Shown: one piece after another, positions 49,147 to 59,752 of the stretch | Position numbering within the stretch: the stretch's first letter is position 1 | Layout: each line of letters opens with the position of its first letter | NCBI GenBank assembly: GCA_037783545.1 | Contig: JBBELK010001102.1 | Coordinates: 434,001 to 498,000 of the forward strand | From: Henricia sp. BOLD:AAB3569 | Taxonomy: Eukaryota; Echinodermata; Asteroidea; Spinulosida; Echinasteridae | Direction of reading: 5' to 3' | Length of the DNA stretch: 64,000 nt | Position numbers and translations under genes: made by a program | The notes under the pieces: generated by a model | What the model was told of the DNA's origin: nothing | The model's input: only the letters and a program-made list of their open reading frames with translations | The model's database searches: none

Positions 49147-49203
49147 TCCATAGAGTATCTGCCTAGTGAGTCAGAGGTCTCGGGTTCGAATTCCGATAAG
49201 GCC
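49147..49203 (+). repeat. tRNA-derived repeat split by the BEL insertion (5' part)
   Basis: A degenerate tRNA-like head with B-box GGTTCGAATTC. It resumes after the element at 57904-57939. Joined across one AGGCC copy it matches the uninterrupted repeat at 5201-5305. Confidence 0.8.
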
Positions 49204-49748
49204 TGTTACTGCAGCCACTGTAAAATGGTTAGGGCGCCCTCTGTTGATGAACCATGACTGAGCTATTTTATTGTTTGTGCAGCCATCTTTACTTAATGTT
49301 CCTTATTGCGTTCAGGAACTCTCGAAATGGCCACCTTCGATCCCAGTGAATATTGCCTAACTCGGAAAGGAAGCAAGGAGGTACATGACATTGTATTTTC
49401 CAGTGATTAACTTGTATGACACAGATGTTTAATGCAGTCCACAAGTAGTTATTTTATTGATATTCTACGATTTTGGGAACACTGAATCCCATGCATTGTT
49501 TTGAGGTCTATGCATGATTATGTGTACTTTGCCATGTGTACTTGGTGCATTTATTGTAGTGATACTTTCATGTATATCTTTATTCTGGACTTGTTTATTG
49601 CAGTTTTCACGGAGCTTATAAAGGAACCAAAACAGGAAGCTTCTGTTGAGACCCTTGTGTATCATTTCGACTGCGTCCCTTAATGGCAGATCTAAATTCA
49701 ATGTTAGGCACCGTTGCGAACTGCGTCATTGCGAAGATTGCCGTTACA
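49204..49748 (+). repeat. 5' LTR of the BEL element
   Basis: It is 545 bp, starts TGTTACTG, ends CCGTTACA, and matches the 3' LTR base for base as far as I can compare. It should hold the element's promoter. No PBS starting TGG directly follows it; the next bases are GTGAAAACTCC. Confidence 0.95.
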
Positions 49749-50760
49749 GTGAAAACTCCCTTCATGATTCAACGTTATCAGCGTTGCACGTGAGATTGGC
49801 CAGTCCTGTCCCAAGCTGGTATGCGGAATGCTGATTTCGAAGTAACTCTGGAGTGAGAGATTCCATCGACTTACGATAGTTACCCGGGATTGGAGCTTTG
49901 TAAAACCCGGAACGCCCGGAACGCCCGGAATGGGATTCGTGGCATCGATGTGCATGTGCCGTCTTTTCCGAGTGATCTGTATGGGAATCAAGGAATACCA
50001 CCAGCTCTGTGACAGTCTTGCGAATTCCCCCCTGTCATCGAGCTCTGGCACGATTCTTCTGTCACTGTCATCATGAAAGCGATTAGCCAACTTGAACCGG
50101 CTCCATGAAAGCAGAGTTGACATTTGCAAAGCCGTATCCCATAACTTTGAAACAACTTTCGTAAAAATGTGTTAAATAGTCAGTTGAAGGAATTTGCATG
50201 CTGTGCAACCGTGTACAGTAGGCATTTCAGGTTTCAGTGTAAGATTTCTGTATAAAATATAAACACTACATGTACATGTAACTATACACCCAACTTCGTA
50301 AGTGTGTATATGTAGTAACATTTGACATATTGCACACTTTCGCGTTTGCTATCGTTGTCTTTTGTACTAAATTTAAGCACTAACGTTACATGTACATGTA
50401 ACTACACACATGTATCCATAAGTGTGTATGTAAACTGAGTTCTGTAACATTTGACACTGCACACTTTCTCTCCTGTGTAACAAGTTTTATAGTGTACTCA
50501 ACAGGCAGTGTCAATCCATGGTACACTAGTTTATGTACCATGTGTTGATATTTTAAGTGTACGCACGTATTGCTTTGTGTATTTCAACAGGTGGGTTTTA
50601 TTGCACCATATAAGTAACAATATTCGTGGAATTAGTTACTGTTTGTATGAAGGCACATGTGCATGTACATGTATGTATATTGCTTTGATACATGTAGGTA
50701 TACATATGCTATGCATTTGATCTCTTTGGTCTAACCTAACAATACAGGTTAATTGTCACC
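49749..50760 (+). other. BEL leader (LTR to gag start)
   Basis: 1012 bases between the LTR and the ATG. It is rich in ACATGTACATGTA-type palindromic repeats around 50260-50410 and has no convincing coding content. The open frame on its minus strand is not supported by any motif. Confidence 0.6.
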
Positions 50761-53700
50761 ATGTCGCACACTGAAGTAGATGAACCACAGCTTGACAGCA
50801 GTTCTCCCTTGATAGGGACAAGCTCGGCTGAAGGCCCTACAACGTCTCATGACGATGAAGATGGAGTTGAAACCTCTCGCGAAAGACAACTCACAGAAAA
50901 GGGTTTCTTATGGCAAGTCAGCTTACGCGAGCGTAAAATCAGAAGTGCCCTGTCAGCCTGGCATAGATGTGCCAACCAATTAGAAGAGACATTGTCGGAC
51001 TCGAATCAAGCCTTGGTAGTCAAAGCAGGGCGAGATGCTTTGAGTGAAGCAATGCAACAGTTGTCAAAGGCGAACCTTCAGCTCGAAGAATTGCAAGCAG
51101 AAGAATATTGGAACAGTGAACTTGCTTTAAAGTATGAAAGGATTGAAGAAGAAAATCATCTACTCGTAAGAAGATCTTGTCAGCGAATTGCAGACATTGA
51201 AGAAAGTCTGCGTGAGACAAGAAGTAGAATGTCCGATAAAAGAAGTCATTCCCGACAATCCATGAGTTCCAAAGGCTCCAGCACACTCAACAGAGCCGCC
51301 ATAGCTGCTGAAGCTGCAGCCCTCAAGGCTAAACTGAAATTCGCTGACCTGGAGGCAAGCAAGCGAGCAGAGTTGGAACTTAAGAAAGCAGAACTCGAGC
51401 AACTGAATACGATGAAAGATTTACACGCTGCAGAGGCAACATTGGAAGCAATTGATCAAGCACAAGAGCAGCATTTGTTTGGGTCCCAAGGGAGCCTGGC
51501 TGGTATACCTGAGAAAGAGAAAAACGCCATTGTTGAAGATTATTTGAAGACACATGGGGCACTTGAATCTCCAAACAATGACGCAAATGATATTGCACCT
51601 GCAAGTAATGTTAGGGCAATGCAATCTCTCACAAAGAGCCCTGGCTCACCAGTACAGATGCACCAGTCTCCGCCAGAGAACCAAATAAATGAAGAGAACT
51701 TCAAACAACCTATGGTGGGCTATTCAACGGGCACCATTCAAGCCACTGAACGAGGCTGCCATTCCCCAGCCACGGAAAAGGACAGTCCTTCACCGTGCAA
51801 ACTTACGACGTCAGCCCAAGTGCCTGTGACTGAAACAAATGCAAGTGGATCGGAGCAGCAGTTGATAGACTTCACCAAGTCTCTTGCGAAGCAGCTGTGC
51901 ATAAGCCGACTACCCCCACCAGAACCAGGAGTGTTCGTGGGTGATCCACTTAAATATCCAAACTGGAAAAGGGCATTTGAAACACTCATTGAACAACGTG
52001 GGATTCCACAATCGGAGCAGCTGTATTATTTAAAGAAATATACAGGAGGTGCAGCAAGAGAGGCAATAGAAGGCTACTTCTTTCTCACTACCAACGATGC
52101 ATATGATCAAGCAAAGAAACTACTTCAGAAACGTTATGGGGATCCCTTTGTTGTTGCAAATGCCTTCAGGGACAAACTGGATTCTTGGCCAAAGGTCCCC
52201 CCACGTGATGGAATAGCATTGCGAAACTTTGCTGATTTTTTAAGACAGTGTGAAACGGCCACAAAGAGCATTGGCACCTTGGATGTCCTTAACGATGAAC
52301 GCGAGAACAGGAAGATGCTTTCTAAACTCCCGGATTGGCTAGTAAGCAGATGGGCAAGAAAGGTGGCAGATAAAAAGGAACACGATGGAAAGTTTCCTTC
52401 CTTTTGCGAATTTGCCAAGTTAATAGAGAAGGAGGCAAATATTGCCTGCGACCCTGTCACCACCCTTCAAGGCCTGAAAGGAAATGACAAACGACAAGAA
52501 TCTTTCGAGCTGCACGGCAAACTCGATAGGAGTAGCAGAAAAAGAGGCCCAGGAGCAAATTCTTTCTCCACACGAGTTGACGAGTCGCCTTCAAAGGGGC
52601 AGAAAGGAAACTTCGAGCAACAACCCAAGGAATGTGCTTTGTGCAACAAAGGCCACCACCTGGACGTCTGTCCGATCTTTCTGTCCAAGGTTATGACAGA
52701 CCGCAAAGAGTTTGTAAAGAAAAGGGGTTTATGCTTCGGGTGCTTATCTAAGGGGCACATGGCAAAGTATTGCCGACGGAGACTTAACTGCAAAACCTGC
52801 TCCAAACGTCACCCCACATCCTTACATGGCGACACAAAGGAGGAGAACAAAAACACTGGAAATTTGAGTGCAGATGCAGCCCAATGGGAACACAAGTCAG
52901 TCAGCTCAAATACGCGAACAAGTTTCCTCAGTGAAGTAAGGGGTAGTAGTCAGTGCTCAATGACTGTTCCTGTATGGGTTTCCCACTGCGACCGCCCAGA
53001 ACACGAGCAGCTTGTCTATGCCTTGCTTGACACTCAGTCGGATACGACATTTATCCTGGAAGACACGTGCGATACACTTGGCCTGGATGGACCAAAGGTT
53101 CAACTTCTGCTCTCTACTATGACTGCGAAGGATCAGAAGGTTACCAGCCGCAAGATAAGTGGACTTTTTGTACGAGCATACGACGGCGTAACCAAAATAC
53201 CACTACCAGCTGCATATTGCAGAGAAGTCATTCCGGCTAATCGAGATCATATCCCGACTGCAGACATGGCCAAAAAATGGCCTCACCTTGAAGGAATAGC
53301 TGACCGTTTGATGCCTGCAACAGATTGTGAAGTAGGTCTCCTTATTGGGTACAATTGCCCACGGGCTCTTGCACCACGTGAGGTTATTCACCCAACAGAC
53401 GGTGGTCCCTACGGTCAAAGAACAGATCTCGGATGGTCCATCGTTGGTATTGTCAAACCACGTTCTGGAGAAGACGAGGAAGATGATCCCATAGGAATCA
53501 GCCATAAGATAGTTACCTGCAATGTTCACCCCTTGCTAGATCAGTCAGCCAACAAGCAGTTAATCCTGTCCATCAGAAACAAAGTCAAGGAAATCACTCC
53601 AGTGGAATTCTTACAGATGATGGAGCTAGACTTCCCTGAGAGAAAACCAGATGATGGCAGCCTGTCACAGGACGACATCCAGTTTCTGACCAAGATCAGA

Positions 53701-56700
53701 AATGGCATTCATAATCGAGAAGATGGACACTACGAAATGCCATTGCCATTCCGTGGATCGGAGCCAGATCTCCCAAACAGCAAGCTAATGGCACAGCGTC
53801 GACTAGATCTTCTCAAGACTCGGTTTAAGAAGAGTCCCAAGTATCACTCTGACTACACCAAGTTCGTGGAAGACATCATCAGTAAGAACCACGCAGAGAA
53901 AGTACCCGACTCGGACGTCAACAAATCATCTGGAGTGTGGTACATACCTCATCATGGGGTTTATCACCCCAAAAAACCAGAGAAGATTCGAGTCGTGTTT
54001 GACTGCAGTGCGCAGTACAAGGGAGAGTCATTGAACGACCATCTGCTGCAAGGACAAGACCTGATCAATAGCCTTGTTGGAATACTCTGTAGATTCCGAC
54101 TGCAGCCCATAGCATTCATGTGCGACGTCGAGCAGATGTTTCATCAGTTCAAGGTCGACCCAGGACACAGAGATTACTTGCGGTTCTTGTGGTGGAAGAA
54201 TGGCAACTTCAACAGTGAGCACACAGAATACCGCATGGGTGTCCACCTCTTTGGGGCAGTATCATCGCCTGGGTGTGCGAACTTTGGTCTGAAACAAATC
54301 GCAGAGGATTATGAAGCAAAGTGTGGATCGGAGGCTGCAGACTTCGTCCGTCGCGACTTCTACGTCGATGATGGCCTGAAGTCAGTTCCTTCTGCTTCCG
54401 AAGCAGTCACTCTCATCAGGCATACGAAAGATATGTGCGCACAGGGTGGTCTGCGTCTGCATAAGTTTATTTCGAATTCCAGAGATGTCATGGAGAGCAT
54501 CCCCGAGGAAGATCGAGCCAGCAACTTGAAGGATCTCGACCTCCTGCATGATGCTCTTCCCATAGAGAGAGCTCTCGGAGTTGAATGGTGCGTAGAATCA
54601 GACACATTCAACTTCAGGATCACCTTGCGTGACAAACCCCTGACGAGACGTGGAATCCTTTCTACCATCTGTTCAATCTATGATCCACTTGGCCTGGTCG
54701 CTCCAGTTATGCTGATAGGAAGGCTGATACTCCAAGATTTGTGTAGAATTAAGGCAGATTGGGACAGCCCTCTGACCGACGAGATGAGATCACGCTGGGA
54801 ACAATGGAGAAAGGAGCTCCCTCTTTTAGAGAAACTTAAGATTCCACGATGCGTACGTCCGGAAGGCTTTGGGAAGGTGATGGCCACAGAAATTCACCAC
54901 TTCTCTGATGCAAGTACTTTTGCATATGCACAGTGTTCATATCTCCGTCTCATCGATGACAAGGATAATGTCCACAACACATTAATAATGGGAAAGAGCA
55001 GAGTAACTCCCCTGAAGTCCATCACCATTCCCCGGTTAGAGTTAACCGCTGCCGTTGTCTCCGTGCGAGTTGCCACTCTACTTCATAAGGAAATGCCTCT
55101 TGATGTAACAACTGAAGTCTTTTGGACGGACAGCAAAGTAGTCCTGGGGTACGTCACGAATGAGTCTCGCCGTTTTCACGTGTTTGTTGCAAATAGAGTG
55201 CAACAGATAAGAAACCGTTCTTCACCAGGCCAATGGAGACATGTGGGCTCAAAGGAAAACCCAGCAGATGAAGGTTCTCGAGGCCTAAGTGTTGCGGAAA
55301 TTGTCTCCACCTCGAAATGGCTCACTGGACCAGATTTTCTGATGGAAAGAGAGCTGCCTCCCCAGGAATCCTCACCGTACCACACGCGTCCAAATGACCC
55401 AGAAGTGAAGAGGACACAAATCCACCTCCTACAGTCGACACCAATGGGCATTGACTTTGACAGGTTCTCAGAATGGCACTCCGTAAAACGAGCTGTAGCT
55501 GGATGTCAGAAATACATCACTTGCCTGAAGAAGGCTGTGAGCAACAAGCATCGAGAGAATCGTGAAACTGACAAACCTCCTCAGCACACGCCAGCATCAG
55601 TGGAGGACCTGAATAGAGCAGAGCAGGTTGTCATAAGGCTTGTGCAGAAAGAGGCCTTTCCAGAAGAAAGAAAGATACTCACCAGTCTACGTATAAAGGA
55701 TGGGAACACGGACCGACAACTTGCACGAAAGCGAAATGCATCAATGAAGTGCACAAGCTCACTTTTCCGGCTGGACCCCTTTATTGACAGCGAAGGTATC
55801 ATGCGCGTTGGTGGACGTATCAGGAAGGCAGATATGTCGTATGGATTTAAGCATCCCGCTATCCTTCCTCGAAAGCATCACATAACCGACCTGATTGTCC
55901 GCCAATTTCATGAGAAAGCAGCCCACCAAGGAAGAAGTATGACAACGAATACAATACGTTCAAATGGATTCTGGATCCTAGGGTGCAGTGCCGCAGTGTC
56001 TACCCAGATCTCAAAGTGTGTGAAGTGTCGGAAGTGGTACGGAAGGGTACAAGAGCAACAGATGGCAAACCTTCCCGAAGAAAGGCTACAGCCAGCACCT
56101 CCCTTCACGTATTGCGGGGTAGACTACTTTGGTCCTTGGTTAATTAAGGAAGGTCGGAAGGAAATGAAGCGATATGGAGTAATATTTACTTGTCTGTCCT
56201 CCCGGGCTATCCATATCGAAGTTGCTAACTCGCTGACAACTGATGCCTTCATCAATGCCTTGCGTCGCTTCGTGGCCATTCGTGGCCCGATACGGGTGTT
56301 GAGGTCTGACCAAGGAACGAACCTGGTTGGTGCGAGGTCGGAACTAAAGCGATCACTGGACGAGATGGATCGTGACAAAGTTAGACTCTACCTCACTAAA
56401 ACCGGTTGTGACTATCCAGAGTTCAAAATGAATGCACCAACAGCAAGCCATGCTGGAGGAGTCTGGGAGAGACTCATTAGATCAGTGCGGAGAGTCCTAC
56501 AAGCACTCATGGAGCACGCTGGAACCCAATTGGACGACGAGTCACTGCGGACCTTCATGTGCGAAGCCATGTCCATAGTGAACAGCAGGCCATTAACTGT
56601 AGACTCTGTGAATGAAGCCACTGCTTTAGAGCCACTGACGCCTAACCATCTGCTCACTATGAAATCCAATGTGGTGGTCCCTCCTCCAGGGGAATTCCAA

Positions 56701-57084
56701 CGTGTTGATGTCTACTCACAGAAGCGTTGGCGGAGAGTGCAGTACCTCGCCAACGAATTTTGGAATCGATGGAAAGGCGAGTTCATCCAGACACTCCAGA
56801 CGAGACAGAAGTGGGCACGTAGGATTCCCTCTCTTCAAGTAGGAGATATCGTTCTTATTGTTGATAACCTACCACGAAACCATTGGAAGCTTGGTCGAAT
56901 CTCAGAAGTGATTCCCAGTTCAGATGGCCAGGTCAGACGAGTGAAACTGGTTGTTGCTGACGCCTCCTTAGATGATAAAGGCAGACGAACGCGGCCAGTG
57001 ACATGCCTAGAACGGCCCATCCAGAAGCTTGTTTTGCTTCTTGAGAGTCAGGAGAACCGGGAAGTCCCCCTCGAGGAGCCTTGA
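50761..57084 (+). CDS. BEL/Pao gag-pro-RT-RNaseH-integrase polyprotein
   Basis: An intact frame of 2107 codons. In order: a coiled-coil-rich N-terminus (about 60-240); a Pao-type gag domain (about 385-570); cysteine knuckles (625-640, CCHC at 658-671, then CKTC/H); a DUF1758-type aspartic protease with active-site motif DTQSD at 757; reverse transcriptase (about 1077-1260) with catalytic Asp in FMCDVEQ (1122) and YVDD (1201-1204); RNase H with D1383, E1427, D1457 and D1503; integrase with zinc-binding H1707/H1722/C1753/C1756 and catalytic D1788, D1850, E1903; and a C-terminal DUF5641-like domain (about 1990-2090). All catalytic positions expected for RT, RNase H and integrase are present. The protease has Q where most retropepsins have G, which I believe is common in animal BEL copies. 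It makes particle, protease and copying proteins for the element's own spread. Confidence 0.96.
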   Translation: MSHTEVDEPQLDSSSPLIGTSSAEGPTTSHDDEDGVETSRERQLTEKGFLWQVSLRERKIRSALSAWHRCANQLEETLSDSNQALVVKAGRDALSEAMQQLSKANLQLEELQAEEYWNSELALKYERIEEENHLLVRRSCQRIADIEESLRETRSRMSDKRSHSRQSMSSKGSSTLNRAAIAAEAAALKAKLKFADLEASKRAELELKKAELEQLNTMKDLHAAEATLEAIDQAQEQHLFGSQGSLAGIPEKEKNAIVEDYLKTHGALESPNNDANDIAPASNVRAMQSLTKSPGSPVQMHQSPPENQINEENFKQPMVGYSTGTIQATERGCHSPATEKDSPSPCKLTTSAQVPVTETNASGSEQQLIDFTKSLAKQLCISRLPPPEPGVFVGDPLKYPNWKRAFETLIEQRGIPQSEQLYYLKKYTGGAAREAIEGYFFLTTNDAYDQAKKLLQKRYGDPFVVANAFRDKLDSWPKVPPRDGIALRNFADFLRQCETATKSIGTLDVLNDERENRKMLSKLPDWLVSRWARKVADKKEHDGKFPSFCEFAKLIEKEANIACDPVTTLQGLKGNDKRQESFELHGKLDRSSRKRGPGANSFSTRVDESPSKGQKGNFEQQPKECALCNKGHHLDVCPIFLSKVMTDRKEFVKKRGLCFGCLSKGHMAKYCRRRLNCKTCSKRHPTSLHGDTKEENKNTGNLSADAAQWEHKSVSSNTRTSFLSEVRGSSQCSMTVPVWVSHCDRPEHEQLVYALLDTQSDTTFILEDTCDTLGLDGPKVQLLLSTMTAKDQKVTSRKISGLFVRAYDGVTKIPLPAAYCREVIPANRDHIPTADMAKKWPHLEGIADRLMPATDCEVGLLIGYNCPRALAPREVIHPTDGGPYGQRTDLGWSIVGIVKPRSGEDEEDDPIGISHKIVTCNVHPLLDQSANKQLILSIRNKVKEITPVEFLQMMELDFPERKPDDGSLSQDDIQFLTKIRNGIHNREDGHYEMPLPFRGSEPDLPNSKLMAQRRLDLLKTRFKKSPKYHSDYTKFVEDIISKNHAEKVPDSDVNKSSGVWYIPHHGVYHPKKPEKIRVVFDCSAQYKGESLNDHLLQGQDLINSLVGILCRFRLQPIAFMCDVEQMFHQFKVDPGHRDYLRFLWWKNGNFNSEHTEYRMGVHLFGAVSSPGCANFGLKQIAEDYEAKCGSEAADFVRRDFYVDDGLKSVPSASEAVTLIRHTKDMCAQGGLRLHKFISNSRDVMESIPEEDRASNLKDLDLLHDALPIERALGVEWCVESDTFNFRITLRDKPLTRRGILSTICSIYDPLGLVAPVMLIGRLILQDLCRIKADWDSPLTDEMRSRWEQWRKELPLLEKLKIPRCVRPEGFGKVMATEIHHFSDASTFAYAQCSYLRLIDDKDNVHNTLIMGKSRVTPLKSITIPRLELTAAVVSVRVATLLHKEMPLDVTTEVFWTDSKVVLGYVTNESRRFHVFVANRVQQIRNRSSPGQWRHVGSKENPADEGSRGLSVAEIVSTSKWLTGPDFLMERELPPQESSPYHTRPNDPEVKRTQIHLLQSTPMGIDFDRFSEWHSVKRAVAGCQKYITCLKKAVSNKHRENRETDKPPQHTPASVEDLNRAEQVVIRLVQKEAFPEERKILTSLRIKDGNTDRQLARKRNASMKCTSSLFRLDPFIDSEGIMRVGGRIRKADMSYGFKHPAILPRKHHITDLIVRQFHEKAAHQGRSMTTNTIRSNGFWILGCSAAVSTQISKCVKCRKWYGRVQEQQMANLPEERLQPAPPFTYCGVDYFGPWLIKEGRKEMKRYGVIFTCLSSRAIHIEVANSLTTDAFINALRRFVAIRGPIRVLRSDQGTNLVGARSELKRSLDEMDRDKVRLYLTKTGCDYPEFKMNAPTASHAGGVWERLIRSVRRVLQALMEHAGTQLDDESLRTFMCEAMSIVNSRPLTVDSVNEATALEPLTPNHLLTMKSNVVVPPPGEFQRVDVYSQKRWRRVQYLANEFWNRWKGEFIQTLQTRQKWARRIPSLQVGDIVLIVDNLPRNHWKLGRISEVIPSSDGQVRRVKLVVADASLDDKGRRTRPVTCLERPIQKLVLLLESQENREVPLEEP

Positions 57085-57345
57085 ATGCCAACGTGTTAAC
57101 TATGTTACTGTTACTCTGACTTAGTGATAAGGTGTTTTTACTAAGATTTAACTAGTGGGTTTTCTAATCCAGTTCTGTGTTACTATATAGTGTTGCTTGT
57201 TATAATAGTGTCAACGTTATGACCTCTTTGGACTAGCTTTACCATCCTATGATACGTACTTGGAAATGTATGCACGTATAGGCTACCACGTAAGATTAAT
57301 GGTTTATGCCATGAGGTTCTGTATTGAAAAATTAGAAGTCACTAA

Positions 57346-57358
57346 TTTTGGGGAGCCA
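57346..57358 (+). other. Candidate polypurine tract of the BEL element
   Basis: A short TTTTGGGGAGCCA directly abuts the TG of the 3' LTR. The GGGGAG core is brief but correctly placed for plus-strand priming. Confidence 0.45.
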
Positions 57359-57903
57359 TGTTACTGCAGCCACTGTAAAATGGTTAGGGCGCCCTCTGTT
57401 GATGAACCATGACTGAGCTATTTTATTGTTTGTGCAGCCATCTTTACTTAATGTTCCTTATTGCGTTCAGGAACTCTCGAAATGGCCACCTTCGATCCCA
57501 GTGAATATTGCCTAACTCGGAAAGGAAGCAAGGAGGTACATGACATTGTATTTTCCAGTGATTAACTTGTATGACACAGATGTTTAATGCAGTCCACAAG
57601 TAGTTATTTTATTGATATTCTACGATTTTGGGAACACTGAATCCCATGCATTGTTTTGAGGTCTATGCATGATTATGTGTACTTTGCCATGTGTACTTGG
57701 TGCATTTATTGTAGTGATACTTTCATGTATATCTTTATTCTGGACTTGTTTATTGCAGTTTTCACGGAGCTTATAAAGGAACCAAAACAGGAAGCTTCTG
57801 TTGAGACCCTTGTGTATCATTTCGACTGCGTCCCTTAATGGCAGATCTAAATTCAATGTTAGGCACCGTTGCGAACTGCGTCATTGCGAAGATTGCCGTT
57901 ACA
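57359..57903 (+). repeat. 3' LTR of the BEL element
   Basis: A 545-bp copy of the 5' LTR, followed directly by the AGGCC target duplication. Confidence 0.95.
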
Positions 57904-57939
57904 AGGCCCTTACGATTTTTCTCTCATCCCAAGTTTAAT
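57904..57939 (+). repeat. tRNA-derived repeat split by the BEL insertion (3' part)
   Basis: It starts with the AGGCC duplication, then CCTTACGATTTTTCTCTCAT and CCCAAGTTTAA, matching the tail of the repeat at 5263-5302. Confidence 0.8.
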
Positions 57940-58254
57940 TGTTCCATGACTTAGTGCATGGAGTCTCAACTGGCGATGGTATATGGTATTTAAAAAAAAG
58001 TTTCATCTGCAAGTGATAATGAACATGGTATAAAAAAGTTCCAAAGAGGTCGGGGGGAATAATTTAGTACCCGACCGTCAGTTAGGGTGACCAGGAAAAC
58101 ATTTTACATCAAATCTGCACCAATTACTGATGGCTCATAACCCTTTTTGGCAAAATAGTGATGATCAACTTCTAAATTCTGATGTTTTCCAACCTTAAAT
58201 GTGCAAACAAATTTACAGTTTACATTCCTCTTAACATATCTCTTTGATGTCCAG
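57940..58254. other. Intergenic, nothing recognised
   Basis: AT-rich flank of the BEL insertion. Confidence 0.35.
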
Positions 58255-58332
58255 GTGTGCCAGTGGGAAGACGGACTTCACAAGAAGATAGAAGCTTTTC
58301 CAGAAGAACTACAGCAGCCGTAGAAGAAAGGA
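58255..58332 (+). CDS. Candidate internal exon, unknown gene
   Basis: A 78-base open segment between a pyrimidine-rich acceptor (CTCTTTGATGTCCAG) and a strong donor (GTAAGT). In the open frame (phase 1-1) it reads VPVGRRTSQEDRSFSRRTTA and AVEER, basic and Ser/Thr-rich. No homology recognised and no partner exon found, so it may be chance. Confidence 0.25.
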
Positions 58333-58564
58333 GTAAGTTTGAAAGATTCTTTTCTTTTCCCCTGAGTTTTATAATCACTGCTTGAATTTTAGCAACAGCA
58401 AAACTAGTCTTGTCCCAAGACCGAATTTTGGTTCCCCCTTCCTATACTTGCACGCCCCGCCCTAGGCGCTGCACCCACTTTGACGAGTCTTGGGACAAGA
58501 CTAGAGCAAAACATGTATAATTCATACGTACGTATCATAACTGAACTGTTTTAAGTTGGAAGTT

Positions 58565-58665
58565 ATGACACATTTTTATTGCAAGACAAAATAAGCTGTA
58601 GTGTCTTAGTTAAGATGTCTTAAGAGTTAAGACATCTTAACTTTGTTTATTACAACCCACCCCGG
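58565..58665 (+). repeat. Direct repeat copy 1
   Basis: CATTTTTATTGCAAGACAAA, GTTAAGACATCTTAACTT and TTACAA.CCACCC recur in the same order at 59655-59752. Confidence 0.7.
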
Positions 58666-58911
58666 TGGATTGCAATACACATATGTGAGCCACTCCACCA
58701 AAAGTAAGCTCTTGCATAAAACAATGAAAATGGAGCTAATGACAAACATTGTGTCAATCCGTCAAATTTACCAAGTTATGACCATTTCCGTGATGACCAA
58801 GTACACAATTTTTTTAAAAGTGCTTTGGAGAAAAATGGCTAGAAGGTTGTACTTCTGTTAAGGCATAAAGTCCTTAGCAACCATGCAAATTCTGACTCCA
58901 AAAGCCCTATA

Positions 58912-59245
58912 CCTATACACCAATCCGGTAACTAAGATCTCCTCCCTGCATATCCGCCATAGCTGGGGGGCGTCCAGTGCATGGGCTGTGCGTTTTGTGT
59001 TGCTGTTAGAACGAAAAGCGCTCATCCATTAGATGCACGAACGAGCCTACGCGACGCGCCCGCCTTTGCGTACACGCGACGCGCCCGCCTTCGCGCGCAC
59101 ACAACCCTACAAAGACGCGCAACTTGTTCGAAGTAAACAAATGCAACTTCAGCAACAACAAAAACATACAGTTCATTCAGTGGAAGCCCCCCAGCTATGG
59201 CGGATGTACAGGGAAGAAGACCTTATTACCGGATTGGTGTATAGG
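58912..59245. mobile_element. 334-bp palindromic MITE
   Basis: CCTATACACCAATCCGGTAA at the left and its mirror at the right; the inner repeats CATCCGCCATAGCTGGGG also mirror. The GC-rich centre has ACGCGACGCGCCCGCCTT twice. Confidence 0.85.
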
Positions 59246-59654
59246 AAAACATGTGTGGGTGGTGTTTCAGCAAGAATGAATAAGGATAGCAGTCCTCAAT
59301 TTCGTACGCAATGCCTTTTTAACCCTCTTCGCAGAGTGATTTTCCCATTGTTTTAGCCAAATTAGAAAAACTGTTTTCTGGTAGTATTTATTCACTTGAA
59401 CTTCTTTAGGTGATAGATGTATACTTAATAAGTGGTCTCATGCAGAAATCCTGGTATCGATACAAAAAATGCCCTACTTGACATACATGCATAAATTAGC
59501 CATTATCTCAGTTCTGGCCTGTGCGACAAGCGCCTACTTTTGGTGGAGCGGCTCACACTATAGGCCTAGCCGTCATAAGTCTAAGACACGGCAAAACTGT
59601 CAACTGAATTCGAATTTAGCTGTCTTAAATTGCACGTGTCATGGATACAAATTG

Positions 59655-59752
59655 ACACATTGTTTCATTGCAAGACAAAATAACCTACGACTTCTTAGTT
59701 AAAACGTATAAAAGTTAAGACATCTTAACTTTTTTTTAATTACAATCCACCC
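59655..59752 (+). repeat. Direct repeat copy 2
   Basis: Second copy of the 58565-58665 block. Confidence 0.7.

Larger units (their letters stand above)
49204..57903 (+). mobile_element. Full-length BEL/Pao LTR retrotransposon
   Basis: The 8.7-kb element runs from TGTTACTG to CCGTTACA. By eye, the two 545-bp LTRs show no difference. It is flanked by the 5-bp duplication AGGCC (49199-49203 and 57904-57908), which fits BEL/Pao. A 1-kb leader precedes one long open frame and about 270 bases follow it. No frameshift or stop interrupts the frame, and no env-like gene is present. Identical LTRs plus an intact polyprotein indicate recent integration and possible competence. It lies about 4.8 kb upstream of the RINT1 start, pointing away from that gene. 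Confidence 0.96.

Noticed and set aside
48885-49151. Glycine-run frame near the poly-C tract, and the similar frame at 63696-63881
   Set aside because: Homopolymer translation with no other support.
49704-50129. 141-codon minus-strand frame in the BEL leader
   Set aside because: It begins in the LTR, has no motif, and is antisense to the element.
51020-57020. Many frames of 60-112 codons on the minus strand of the BEL polyprotein
   Set aside because: Antisense shadows of a long, conserved coding frame.
59033-59356. 107-codon plus-strand frame with repeated RDAPAFART-type sequence
   Set aside because: It lies mostly inside the 334-bp palindromic MITE and reads its GC-rich internal duplication.
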